Assembly: GCA_025055115.1 (NCBI GenBank)
Contig: JANWYJ010000011.1
Span: 1 to 64,000 of the forward strand
Length of the DNA stretch: 64,000 nt
Source of the DNA: Gemmata sp.
GTDB taxonomy: Bacteria > Planctomycetota > Planctomycetia > Gemmatales > Gemmataceae
Direction of reading: 5' to 3'
Shown here: one piece after another, positions 14,942-24,426 of the stretch
How the letters are laid out: every line of letters begins with the position of its first letter
Numbering within the stretch: the first letter of the stretch is position 1
Made by a program: the position numbers and the translations under genes
The notes under the pieces: generated by a model
The model's input: only the letters and a program-made list of their open reading frames with translations
Databases searched by the model: none
Told to the model about the DNA's origin: nothing

Positions 14942-16303
14942 TCAGCCAACGGGGCGTATGACGATCAATATGGGTGAGCTGCGGGGATCGCGTTCGCCCT
15001 GTTTTTGGAGAAATTGCTTCAATTCGGCCGACGCCGCGGGAGCCGTTCGCGGGATACTGGGGTGTATCGTTTGCCAAGTCAGGAGCACAGCCGACTTTTC
15101 GCGACCACGTTCAGCAGGTTTGGTCAGTGTTTCGGTGACTTTGTCGATCGTTTGGTCACTGAGAGCTTTCCCCTGCGGAACGGCCGGGGCTTTCGCAGAG
15201 GTGGAACCGGAGTCGGTTCTTTCGGAGGGTCGCCGGAAGAGTCCTGGATCGCTTCCCAAAAGGCTTTTGAGTTCCATTTCATCCAACCGACCGGCCGGAA
15301 GAGCATGGATGCTGTCGCACACCCGAGGAGAGAATTTTTGGTCTTCCAAGGCTATTTGTGCCAAGAACTTGACCACTTCCGAAGGCGTGAGGTTATCCGT
15401 AAAAAACACAACCGAGTGAATCTGTTTCTTCTTCAATTTGTCGCGGGTGGCACTATCCACATAAAGTTTGAGGCCAGTGGCAGTAGCAGCTTTCTCAAGT
15501 ACATCCACACCCCGGCTCGGGTCGCGGACAAACAGGTCGAAACGGGTGGCCAACGAACTCTTGAGTTCGTCGAGGAGTAGTTGCCGCACGTCATCCTGCG
15601 GCAGTTCGGCCACGGGACGTAGCAACGGCACGCGCACTTCAACCCGTTCAAATGGTGGCAACGCGGGGAGAATTTGCGAACCGATCAAGTCCCGTGCAAC
15701 GATCCGTGGTTCGGGGGCCAAGGTCACCGATGGTTGTGGTTCCACCTCCTTGGGCATGGGGCTGACCGGGGGTGAAGCCGGTGGCTTGTCGCCCGTCGCC
15801 AGAGGTGGTGTGGTGGAAGGCTGTGGCGTCAGTTGTTGGGGAGCGATCGGAGCATCCGTTGGACTCGGGAACTTCTGGGCGAGGATTCGCGTTCTGGTTT
15901 TGAGCCGTTCCGTTTGGCTGAAAAAGACGAAGGATGTCAGCGTGATGGCCAAGAGTACACTTGCGGCCATGGCCACAGGCACAAGGTGTTGCCAAATCCG
16001 GCGGCGGCTTGGTTGCGAGGATGACGGGGACGAGGAGGTTGATGGTAGTGCCGTTGTGCGCAGTGGCCGCAGCGTAGGTAAGGTGGCGATTCGCGTGACA
16101 ATCCGGGCGGTGAGTTCAGCAGGAACCGGAATAGCTGCCCCCGAGAGGCTTTGCAACCGGCGACTATCGTCGGCCAGTTGGGCGTAGAGTTGCTGAGCCT
16201 CGGCAGAAACCGACAGCAACTGCTGTAGCGCAGCCATTTCACTGTCGGAGAGTTCCCGATCTATGGCGGCGGTGATCAGGGCTAATTGCTGCTCGGTCAA
16301 CAT
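14942..16303 (-). CDS. Membrane anti-sigma factor
   Basis: 453 residues, starting 2 bp after the stop of an ECF sigma gene, the usual order for a sigma/anti-sigma pair. The N-terminal 60 residues (LITAAIDRELSDSEMAALQQ and following) have the 'DGELS' style helical start of anti-sigma domains, but no zinc-binding HxxxCxxC is seen. One membrane helix lies at about 110-130 (LVPVAMAASVLLAITLTSFV). After it comes a long proline/serine-rich extracytoplasmic linker and a mixed domain. It would hold the sigma factor at the membrane until a signal triggers release. The trigger is unknown. Confidence 0.75.
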   Translation of the reverse strand: MLTEQQLALITAAIDRELSDSEMAALQQLLSVSAEAQQLYAQLADDSRRLQSLSGAAIPVPAELTARIVTRIATLPTLRPLRTTALPSTSSSPSSSQPSRRRIWQHLVPVAMAASVLLAITLTSFVFFSQTERLKTRTRILAQKFPSPTDAPIAPQQLTPQPSTTPPLATGDKPPASPPVSPMPKEVEPQPSVTLAPEPRIVARDLIGSQILPALPPFERVEVRVPLLRPVAELPQDDVRQLLLDELKSSLATRFDLFVRDPSRGVDVLEKAATATGLKLYVDSATRDKLKKKQIHSVVFFTDNLTPSEVVKFLAQIALEDQKFSPRVCDSIHALPAGRLDEMELKSLLGSDPGLFRRPSERTDSGSTSAKAPAVPQGKALSDQTIDKVTETLTKPAERGREKSAVLLTWQTIHPSIPRTAPAASAELKQFLQKQGERDPRSSPILIVIRPVG

Positions 16304-16305
16304 GG

Positions 16306-17049
16306 CTATTTGGTTGGACGAACCGGGTTGGTTGTTGGTTCCCGGTAATGTCCATTCTCATTGGCACCGGTAGTGTGGTGGGAGTCCATGGGTTCGGAAT
16401 TTGCCGAATTGTCGGAAGGACGGCAATTGTAACGATCCGGGCGTTGGTTTTCTAATGCTGTGAGCAATTCCCGTAATTCCAACCGTGCTCGGTGCAGACG
16501 GCTGCGGACCGTGCCAATCGGCAAATTCAATAACTGCGCGATATCCTCATATTTAAGGCCATCGAGTTCTTTCAATAACAGCACTTCGCGATGATCGGGA
16601 GACAGGCGAGCAATAGCGAGTATCAGCTCCCGTTCATCTTCCGTTCGTTGGAGGGCGAGTCCTGGCTGAATATACTCCGACAGGTCGGGGGGGTCGAGAG
16701 AATGTTCGCCCAAGTACGCTTCAAGGCTCAGGGTCGGCTTGCGTTTCCGCTTGAGGCTAACCGCGGTGTTGAAGGCGATCCGGTATAACCATGTAAAAAA
16801 CTCAGAATCGCCTTTGAATGTATGCAACGATTGGTAGGCGCTCAGAAACGCATCCTGAACGACATCCGCGGCGTCTTCGGCGTTTTGGACCAGTCGTAAC
16901 GCGGCGCTGTAAAGCCGTGCTTGGTACCGATGAACCAATACGGTGAAGGCCTCTCGGTTGCCGCCCAAGCAATCCGCGATGAGCTGGCGGTCGTCCTCGC
17001 TCACGCCCCTCCCATTATTCGGACGCCATTCGGAAGGAAGAAGTTCCAC
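16306..17049 (-). CDS. ECF RNA polymerase sigma factor (SigE/RpoE-like)
   Basis: 247 residues from a GTG at 17049. Region 2 is clear: FTVLVHRYQARLYSAALRLV, then DAADVVQDAFLSAYQSLHTF and FFTWLYRIAFNTAVSLKRK. Region 4 follows with LSPDHREVLLLKELDGLKYE and LNLPIGTVRSRLHRARLELRE. The C-terminal 40 residues are a variable tail. It recruits RNA polymerase to stress or envelope promoters and is expected to be controlled by the membrane anti-sigma protein encoded 2 bp downstream. A promoter should lie in the 202 bp shared with the divergent uvrA gene. Confidence 0.92.
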   Translation of the reverse strand: MELLPSEWRPNNGRGVSEDDRQLIADCLGGNREAFTVLVHRYQARLYSAALRLVQNAEDAADVVQDAFLSAYQSLHTFKGDSEFFTWLYRIAFNTAVSLKRKRKPTLSLEAYLGEHSLDPPDLSEYIQPGLALQRTEDERELILAIARLSPDHREVLLLKELDGLKYEDIAQLLNLPIGTVRSRLHRARLELRELLTALENQRPDRYNCRPSDNSANSEPMDSHHTTGANENGHYREPTTNPVRPTK

Positions 17050-17251
17050 AATTTTCTCGCTAAAAGTCGCAGCAATTAGGCTTTTAACTATACCACCATC
17101 CTGACTTTCTGAGAACTTGGTGAGAATTTCCGCCCCGGTCCTGTTCTACCCAAGACTCGCTGCCCCTCTAAACTAGTCATCTGTACCCTTCCCACTCACA
17201 CTAAGCGCCACGGGAAAGTTGTAGCATCACTCAGGAGGAGTCCTTCGACCC

Positions 17252-20200
17252 ATGGATACGCATTCGCTGGTGGTTCGCGGCGCGCGCGAGCATAACCTCC
17301 GCAATGTCGATCTCGAACTACCGCGTCACCAATTGATCGTCTTCACCGGAGTCAGCGGCAGTGGCAAGTCGTCGCTGGCATTCGATACGATTTACGCCGA
17401 AGGCCAGCGTCGCTATATCGAATCGCTTTCCAGCTATGCCCGGCAGTTTCTCGGCCAACTTCCCAAACCCGATGTCGACTACATCGGCGGATTGTCACCA
17501 TCCGTCAGTATCCAGCAAAAAACCGCCAGTCGCAATCCCCGTAGCACGGTGGGCACGATCACCGAAATCAGCGATTACCTCCGGGTACTTTACGCCCGGT
17601 TAGGTCAAGGACACTGTCCAAAATGTGGACAGGCCATCACAGCTCAAACGCGTGAACAGATCATCGGTCGCATTCTCAGCCTGCCGCAAGGTACACGATA
17701 TTTCATTTTGGCTCCCATCGTTCGTGGCCAAAAGGGTGAATTCAAGGATTTGTTCGCGGAGATGGTGAAGCGCGGTTATGTGCGTGCCCGGGTCGATGGG
17801 CAAATCGTGAAATTGTCCGATGACTTGAAACTCGACAAACGGATCAAGCACAACATCGAAATTGTAGTCGATCGGCTCGTCGCCGATGTGAAAAACCGCG
17901 TGCGCATCGCCGAAGCTGTTGAGCAAGCCCTGCAATTGGCGGCGGGCAATCTCATCATCGCTGTGGATAGCCCACCGTCGACTTCGGAAAAGCCTCCTTC
18001 CTCCACTTCTGCCGAAGATACCCTCCTTTCAGCCCATTACGCTTGCGTACATTGCAACATCAGCTACGAACCGCCGACGCCACAGTTGTTCAGTTTCAAC
18101 AATCCCCAAGGGATGTGCCGCACCTGCGACGGTTTGGGCACGTTGTACACGTTTGATCCGGCATTGTTGATTCCCGATCCTACGCGCAGTTTTTCCGAAG
18201 GAGCCATCCCTCTTGTAGGACCGCTCAAAGAAATGGGACGCTGGCGGCGGCACATTTACGAAGGCGTGGGTCGTTCGTTGGGCATTGACCTGAAAAAGCC
18301 CTGGCGCGAGTTACCCGCTCATCAGCAACACCAGTTGCTCTATGGCAGTGGCGATACCCACATTGTTTGGGAGTGGAAACAACGCTTCGGCAAGGTCTGG
18401 AAACATGGGGGCCGGTGGGAAGGCATTATCCCCCAGTTGATGGGGCAGTTCAAGAAAACTGCACCAGGGCCGCGCCGTTGGCAACTGGAAAAATTCATGC
18501 GCGTCGTTCGCTGCCCTGATTGCCACGGGCAGCGCCTCAATCCCCAGGCCCGCGCCGTCCGGGTCGGGGGCAAAACCCTCATCGAACTCGGTCAGATGCC
18601 GGTTGGTGAGTTACTCGCATGGTTCAATGACTATGTACAAAAATTGAACAGTGGCCAACGCCTGATCGCAACGGAACTGATCAAGGAAATCCGGGCGCGG
18701 CTCGAATTTCTGCTCAACGTGGGTCTTCACTATCTCACCCTCGATCGCCCAGCACCGACACTTTCCGGAGGCGAAGCCCAACGGATTCGTCTCGCCTCAC
18801 AAATCGGCAGCGGGTTGGTGGGGGTGTTGTATGTTCTCGACGAACCGAGTATCGGTTTGCACCCGCGCGACAATGCCCGCTTACTCGCCAGTTTGCAACG
18901 GCTGCGCGACATGGGCAACACCGTGATCGTGGTCGAACACGATGAAGACACCATGCGCGCCGCGGATTATCTAGTCGATTTCGGACCAGGACCAGGTGTC
19001 CGCGGAGGAGAAATCGTGGCCCACGGCCCGCCGCATCGTGTGCTGGCCGAACCCCGTAGCCTCACCGCCCAGTATCTGACCGGTGCCCGGCACATTCCCA
19101 TTCCCCAGCAGCGCCGCGGTCCCAACGGCCGCTTCCTCCGCATCGTGGGTGCAAAACATCACAACTTGAAGAACATTACCGCCGAAATCCCCCTAGGATT
19201 ATTCGTTTGCATCACGGGTGTCAGTGGCAGCGGGAAATCATCGCTGATCAACGATGTTCTGCTGACACACCTGCGCTCCAAAACCCTCACATCCGAGAGT
19301 GCCGACGATGCCGAGGAAGAACCAACAGCCGTAGTTTCCCCCAACGGCCTGTGTGAACGGATCGAGGGTAGCGAATTTATCGACAAAGTCATCACCATCG
19401 ACCAATCTCCCATCGGCCGCACGCCGCGGTCCAACCCGGCCACCTATATCAAGTTGTGGGATGAAATCCGCGCCTTATACGCCGAAATGCCAGAAGCCAA
19501 AGTGCGCGGTTATCGCCCGGGCCGATTCAGCTTCAATAAACCCGGTGGCCGTTGCGAAGCCTGTGAAGGGAATGGCTCCAACCGGCTGGAAATGGACTTC
19601 CTCGCCGATGTTTGGGTGCAGTGCCCCGTGTGCGAAGGTCGCCGTTTCAATCGCGAAACGCTCCAGGTGAAATACCGCGGTCAATCGATTCATGATGTTC
19701 TGCAAATGGAGGTCGCCCAAGCTCTCGAACATTTTGAGCATGTGCCGAAAATTCGCGCCATGCTGCAAACTCTCCACGATGTTGGGCTGGATTACATCAA
19801 ATTAGGGCAACCCTCCCCCACCCTCTCCGGGGGGGAAGCCCAACGGATCAAACTCGCCAAAGAGCTAGTCCGCCGCGGTACCGGGCGCACGCTTTACATT
19901 CTCGACGAACCGACAACGGGCTTACATTTCGAAGACGTTCGGAAATTGTTGGAGGTCTTGCACGGATTCGTGGATCAAGGCAACACAGTGGTGGTGATCG
20001 AACATGATCTGGACGTTGTGAAAACTGCCGACTGGATCATTGACCTAGGCCCTGAAGGTGGTGACGGCGGCGGGGAAATCATTGCCACCGGTCCACCGGA
20101 AGAAATCGTCCGCTGCCCCCGCTCGTACACGGGGCAAGCCCTCGCTGCCCGCTTGGCTGCTGGGCCGTCCCAACGCCGCTCGAATGGCCGCCGCCTCGGG

Positions 20201-23200
20201 GCACCCCCCAAGATGCCACCCCCGCGGCCCACCGAGCCGTTCATCACCCATCTGTGCGTCGAAGGGGCCTGCCAACATAACCTCAAAAACGTCTCCGCGA
20301 AGCTCCCACGCGACAAGATGACCGTTTTCTGCGGCCCCAGCGGCAGTGGCAAGTCGTCGTTGGCTCTCGATACCATCTACGCCGAAGGCCAACGGCGCTA
20401 TGTCGAATCGCTCTCCAGCTACGCGCGACAGTTTCTCGGACAGGTGCAGAAGCCGAAAGTCGAGCAGATCACCGGGCTTTCCCCAGCCATCAGTATTGAA
20501 CAAAAAACCACCAGCCGGTCGCCACGCAGCACCGTCGGTACAATCACGGAAATTTACGACTATTTGCGGATTCTCTACGCCCGGCTCGGTCAACGGCATT
20601 GCCCCCACTGCGGACAGCCTGTGGGTACCCAAACCGCAGACCAAATTGTGGACAAAGTTCTCAGCCGACCCGAGGGGAGCAAACTGTACATCATGGCCCC
20701 CGTCGAGCGTCGCAGCCAGGAGAAGTACGAAACCCTCTTCGATGAAATTCGCCGCGCCGGCTATACCCGAGTCCGCATTGATGGCTACAGCTACACTCTC
20801 GACTCGGCCCCCGCCATCGACCACCGCCGTCAACATCGCGTTGAGGTCATCGTTGATCGCAACGTTGTTAAGCCGGGCACACGCAGTCGCATCGCCGAAG
20901 CCGTCGAACAAGCCCTCGAGTTAGGCCGCGGGGTCCTCCATATCGCGGATGTTCAAACCGAAGTCCCGGAAAACAAGTGGAAGGTCGAGAAGTTCTCGCA
21001 GCACCTGGCTTGTGAAAACTGTAACGTGAGCTTTGAAACGCTCAATCCGCATCATTACTCGTTCAACAGTCCCTTGGGTTGGTGCTCCACTTGCGAAGGT
21101 TTGGGCTTCCAACGGGGGGCCAATGCGAACGTATTGGTAGGTCATCCGCAGTTGTCGTTGCGGCAGGGTGCGATCACGGCTTGGCCGTCGCTGCAGCCGC
21201 ACTCACCTTGGTTACCGTTTGCCGAGGCTCTCGCCCGACATGTCGGTTTTTCGCTCGATACGCCCTTTTGTCAACTGGCGGCCGAGCATCAGCGAGCCAT
21301 CTTGCACGGCACGGGCGATAGTTGGATTGAACTTCCGCAGCCGTCCGAATCACGCTCCGCGGTGACTGCGAAAACCCGCCGCCAGTCGAAGGACGGTGCC
21401 ACCCCAGCCACGACAAAATTCCAATACAAAGGATTGTTTCCCGCCATCGACGAGGCCTCACGCGTCTCCTGGGTATATCGCCAGAAGTTGGAGCAGCTTG
21501 TGGACGAAGTGCCTTGCTCGGCATGTCAAGGGGCGCGCATCCGCCCGGATGCCGCGGCGACGCGGTTCGCGGGCCTTACTTTGGGGGATTTGTGTTCACG
21601 ACCCTTGGGCGAAGTCCTCACCCTGTTCAAAAATTTGACACTTTCACCCACACAGCGCCCCATCGCCGGTGAAGTTCTTCGCGAAATTTCAGCGCGGTTG
21701 CAATTTCTTGTCGATGTCGGGCTGGAGTATTTGACGCTGGCACGCCCCGGGCCGACCCTCTCCGGTGGCGAAGCGCAGCGGATTCGTCTCGCATCCCAGA
21801 TCGGCAGTGGCCTGACGGGTGTACTCTATGTTCTCGATGAACCCACGATTGGTCTTCACCCCCGCGACAACCAACGGCTCCTCCAGGCTCTGCAACGGCT
21901 GCGCGATCTGGGCAACACACTGGTGGTGGTGGAACATGATCGTGAGGTGATCGGCGCGGCCGATTATCTGCTCGATTTTGGCCCAGGTGCTGGCGATCAG
22001 GGTGGCGAGATCACCGCGTCGGGCACCCCCCAACAGGTAAGTCAGAACCCCCGATCGCTCACCGGCAGCTACTTGAGCGGCACCCGCGCCATCGCCATTC
22101 CCACCAACCGCCGCTTGATTGGGCAGCAACCTCGACAGAATGCCACAAAATCAGGCACTCCAAGAACTCCTCGGGCTAACACTCAGTTTCCCCAAGCCTT
22201 CACCCCCGAGGGTCAACCGGCCGTGTGTCTATCGGTTCGTGGCGCCCGGCAGAACAACTTGAAGAATGTGGATGTCGATTTCCCCTTGGGGGCGCTAGTA
22301 GCCGTGACCGGCGTTAGCGGCAGTGGCAAGTCGTCGCTGGTCAATGAGGTTCTCTATAACACCGTCGCGCGTCAGCTCCATCGGGTCAAGACCACGATAG
22401 CCGCATACGATGAAGTCCGTGGGCTGGCGCACATCGACAAGATCATCAACGTGGATCAAGACCCGATTGGCAATTCGCCATCTTCGAATCCGGCCACTTA
22501 TACGGGTGTTTTCGATCTCATTCGCGAATTGTACGCACGCCTGCCTGAATCGAAGGTACGCGGCTATCATCCCCGGCGTTTTAGTTTCAACCAAAAGGGT
22601 GGCCGCTGCGAAGCCTGTGAGGGCATGGGTCAAAAAAAGATCGAAATGCACTTTCTGCCCGATGTTTGGGTCGAGTGCGACACCTGCCACGGTCTTCGCT
22701 ACAACCCGGAGACGCTCGCGGTGCGCTACCACGGCCGTAGCATCGCCGACGTTCTTCAGATGCGCATCAGTGATGCCTTGGAACTATTTGGCAACATTCC
22801 AAAGATTCGCATCATTCTTCAAACATTGGTCGATGTTGGTCTGGGTTATATGGCCTTGGGTCAGCCCGCTCCCACGATGAGCGGAGGCGAAGCTCAACGA
22901 ATCAAACTGGCTGCGGAATTGGCCCGACCCAGCACTGGAAAAACCCTCTACATCCTCGACGAACCAACGACCGGTCTCCATTTCGACGATATTCGCAAAC
23001 TCCTTGAGGTGCTACACCGGCTGGTTGATGTGGGCAATACGGTCATCACCGTGGAACACAATCTCGATGTGATCAAAAACGCCGATTGGATTATCGATCT
23101 GGGGCCAGAGGCTGGGACGGGGGGGGGTGAAGTGGTCGCTTGTGGAACCCCGGAAGATGTGGTGCGGCAATGGGCAGCCGGGGCACCGACGCACACAGGG

Positions 23201-24295
23201 CGGATTCTCCAAGAGGTGCTTCAAGCCGGTCCCTACGCGCAGCGCAAGCCCTTCGACCCCCAGGCCGCCCTGCAGGCCCGAGCCGGTGATCTGGATTTGA
23301 ACGATGTGGGCAAAGAGCAACAGTTACCTTGGGAAGTCGATGGTCGGCGATGGCACACCCAAGACCGTGTGACCACCACCGGTCGTCCCATGAAGTGGGA
23401 CGGCGAAATGCTGGCGTGGGTTGTGGAGCAGATTCAACAAACCGGCCGCTTCCAAGAAACGAATTGGAAGCACCGCAGCATTGTGGAAATCATCCCCCTT
23501 CGCAAAGGTGCGGATTGGTTCCTCCACGCTCTGACCGGGCACGAAGCCTACGTGAAGCTGGTCTTTCGCGTACCCGGACGACCCTTCAAACAACGGGAAT
23601 TGGAGCAGCAGTTGGCTTTCCCGCCCTTGTCGGACACGCCAGGGCTGGAAGGTTACTCCCGGGATAGCAACCGCGTGGAAGTGGTCAACCGCGGCGCAAT
23701 CCAACAAATCACGCTGGTTGTTCACAAGAAGTCAGAAATCGATACTCCGGCGTTTCGCGCATTCCTGTCGCGGGCCATCGACCGCGTGACCGGCGGACAG
23801 CAGCGCACAATCAGCGAGGATATTGAAGCTCATATGCCGTGGAAGAAAGATGGCGAGAAATGGCATCTGGGTCCGAAAGGCTTTCCTGTCGGGCAAAGCC
23901 CCCTGTGGGATCGTTCCCTGTTACCGCGATGCCTGCACTTGCTCCGCGACGTGGACTCCACCTTAACCTTCGACTGGGGCCATCGCGATACGATCCTTGT
24001 CATAACTTCAGAAACAGCAGCAACTTGGGGCCGCATTCACACCAAAAAGCCCGATGCCCTCCAGGTCGAATTGACCTGCCGTCGCGGAACAACCTCTGCC
24101 GAGCGGCTGCGCGCTGCGGGGATCGCCGCTGAAGTCACCCGCGGCACCGACAGAGGCACCGAAATTCTCCACATCCGCTTCACCCGCACCGAAGAGCTGA
24201 GCACCGAGTCACTGCGATCAGTTCTGGCCGAATGCCTCGCTCACTTCAAAAAACTTGCGGGCGCTGGGGGTGTGAACACCAAGGAAGCCGTCTAG
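17252..24295 (+). CDS. uvrA: Tandem (double) UvrA excinuclease subunit with C-terminal extension
   Basis: 2347 residues, more than twice normal UvrA (about 950). Two complete UvrA copies are fused in frame. Walker A motifs (G.SGSGKSS) lie near residues 33, 655, 1027 and 1686, and ABC signatures (SGGEAQRI) near 503, 858, 1502 and 1875, giving four ATPase sites. Zinc-binding CxxC pairs are present in each copy, for example CPKCGQ, CRTCDG and RCEACEG. One polypeptide could therefore act as the UvrA dimer that scans DNA for bulky lesions and loads UvrB. From about residue 1985 an extension of some 360 residues follows that matches no UvrA part I know. AGGAGG at 17233-17238 precedes the ATG. The fusion is one continuous frame. 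Confidence 0.95.
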   Translation: MDTHSLVVRGAREHNLRNVDLELPRHQLIVFTGVSGSGKSSLAFDTIYAEGQRRYIESLSSYARQFLGQLPKPDVDYIGGLSPSVSIQQKTASRNPRSTVGTITEISDYLRVLYARLGQGHCPKCGQAITAQTREQIIGRILSLPQGTRYFILAPIVRGQKGEFKDLFAEMVKRGYVRARVDGQIVKLSDDLKLDKRIKHNIEIVVDRLVADVKNRVRIAEAVEQALQLAAGNLIIAVDSPPSTSEKPPSSTSAEDTLLSAHYACVHCNISYEPPTPQLFSFNNPQGMCRTCDGLGTLYTFDPALLIPDPTRSFSEGAIPLVGPLKEMGRWRRHIYEGVGRSLGIDLKKPWRELPAHQQHQLLYGSGDTHIVWEWKQRFGKVWKHGGRWEGIIPQLMGQFKKTAPGPRRWQLEKFMRVVRCPDCHGQRLNPQARAVRVGGKTLIELGQMPVGELLAWFNDYVQKLNSGQRLIATELIKEIRARLEFLLNVGLHYLTLDRPAPTLSGGEAQRIRLASQIGSGLVGVLYVLDEPSIGLHPRDNARLLASLQRLRDMGNTVIVVEHDEDTMRAADYLVDFGPGPGVRGGEIVAHGPPHRVLAEPRSLTAQYLTGARHIPIPQQRRGPNGRFLRIVGAKHHNLKNITAEIPLGLFVCITGVSGSGKSSLINDVLLTHLRSKTLTSESADDAEEEPTAVVSPNGLCERIEGSEFIDKVITIDQSPIGRTPRSNPATYIKLWDEIRALYAEMPEAKVRGYRPGRFSFNKPGGRCEACEGNGSNRLEMDFLADVWVQCPVCEGRRFNRETLQVKYRGQSIHDVLQMEVAQALEHFEHVPKIRAMLQTLHDVGLDYIKLGQPSPTLSGGEAQRIKLAKELVRRGTGRTLYILDEPTTGLHFEDVRKLLEVLHGFVDQGNTVVVIEHDLDVVKTADWIIDLGPEGGDGGGEIIATGPPEEIVRCPRSYTGQALAARLAAGPSQRRSNGRRLGAPPKMPPPRPTEPFITHLCVEGACQHNLKNVSAKLPRDKMTVFCGPSGSGKSSLALDTIYAEGQRRYVESLSSYARQFLGQVQKPKVEQITGLSPAISIEQKTTSRSPRSTVGTITEIYDYLRILYARLGQRHCPHCGQPVGTQTADQIVDKVLSRPEGSKLYIMAPVERRSQEKYETLFDEIRRAGYTRVRIDGYSYTLDSAPAIDHRRQHRVEVIVDRNVVKPGTRSRIAEAVEQALELGRGVLHIADVQTEVPENKWKVEKFSQHLACENCNVSFETLNPHHYSFNSPLGWCSTCEGLGFQRGANANVLVGHPQLSLRQGAITAWPSLQPHSPWLPFAEALARHVGFSLDTPFCQLAAEHQRAILHGTGDSWIELPQPSESRSAVTAKTRRQSKDGATPATTKFQYKGLFPAIDEASRVSWVYRQKLEQLVDEVPCSACQGARIRPDAAATRFAGLTLGDLCSRPLGEVLTLFKNLTLSPTQRPIAGEVLREISARLQFLVDVGLEYLTLARPGPTLSGGEAQRIRLASQIGSGLTGVLYVLDEPTIGLHPRDNQRLLQALQRLRDLGNTLVVVEHDREVIGAADYLLDFGPGAGDQGGEITASGTPQQVSQNPRSLTGSYLSGTRAIAIPTNRRLIGQQPRQNATKSGTPRTPRANTQFPQAFTPEGQPAVCLSVRGARQNNLKNVDVDFPLGALVAVTGVSGSGKSSLVNEVLYNTVARQLHRVKTTIAAYDEVRGLAHIDKIINVDQDPIGNSPSSNPATYTGVFDLIRELYARLPESKVRGYHPRRFSFNQKGGRCEACEGMGQKKIEMHFLPDVWVECDTCHGLRYNPETLAVRYHGRSIADVLQMRISDALELFGNIPKIRIILQTLVDVGLGYMALGQPAPTMSGGEAQRIKLAAELARPSTGKTLYILDEPTTGLHFDDIRKLLEVLHRLVDVGNTVITVEHNLDVIKNADWIIDLGPEAGTGGGEVVACGTPEDVVRQWAAGAPTHTGRILQEVLQAGPYAQRKPFDPQAALQARAGDLDLNDVGKEQQLPWEVDGRRWHTQDRVTTTGRPMKWDGEMLAWVVEQIQQTGRFQETNWKHRSIVEIIPLRKGADWFLHALTGHEAYVKLVFRVPGRPFKQRELEQQLAFPPLSDTPGLEGYSRDSNRVEVVNRGAIQQITLVVHKKSEIDTPAFRAFLSRAIDRVTGGQQRTISEDIEAHMPWKKDGEKWHLGPKGFPVGQSPLWDRSLLPRCLHLLRDVDSTLTFDWGHRDTILVITSETAATWGRIHTKKPDALQVELTCRRGTTSAERLRAAGIAAEVTRGTDRGTEILHIRFTRTEELSTESLRSVLAECLAHFKKLAGAGGVNTKEAV

Positions 24296-24395
24296 GAAGC
24301 GATTCGGATTGCTGGTTGTTGCAACTTTACACACCGACGGAGATGGTACAGTATCTTTTGCTGTTTAGGAAGCGATTCGGATTGCTGGTTGTTGC
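24290..24395. repeat. 33-bp direct-repeat pair starting at the uvrA stop codon
   Basis: 24290-24322 matches 24363-24395 at 32 of 33 positions, offset 73 bp; weaker similarity continues to about 24336/24409. The left copy includes the uvrA stop codon TAG, and the copy reproduces it. About 40 bp of unique DNA separates the copies. Confidence 0.85.
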
Positions 24396-24426
24396 GACCA
24401 TACACCCCGCCGTGAGGAAAAGGTGT

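Noticed and set aside
20045-20911. A 288-codon open frame on the minus strand
   Set aside because: Antisense to the second UvrA copy, with no domain or ribosome site.
17252-24295. Assembly duplication of uvrA
   Set aside because: The two halves differ clearly in sequence and inserts, and the frame is continuous, so it is a real, old fusion.
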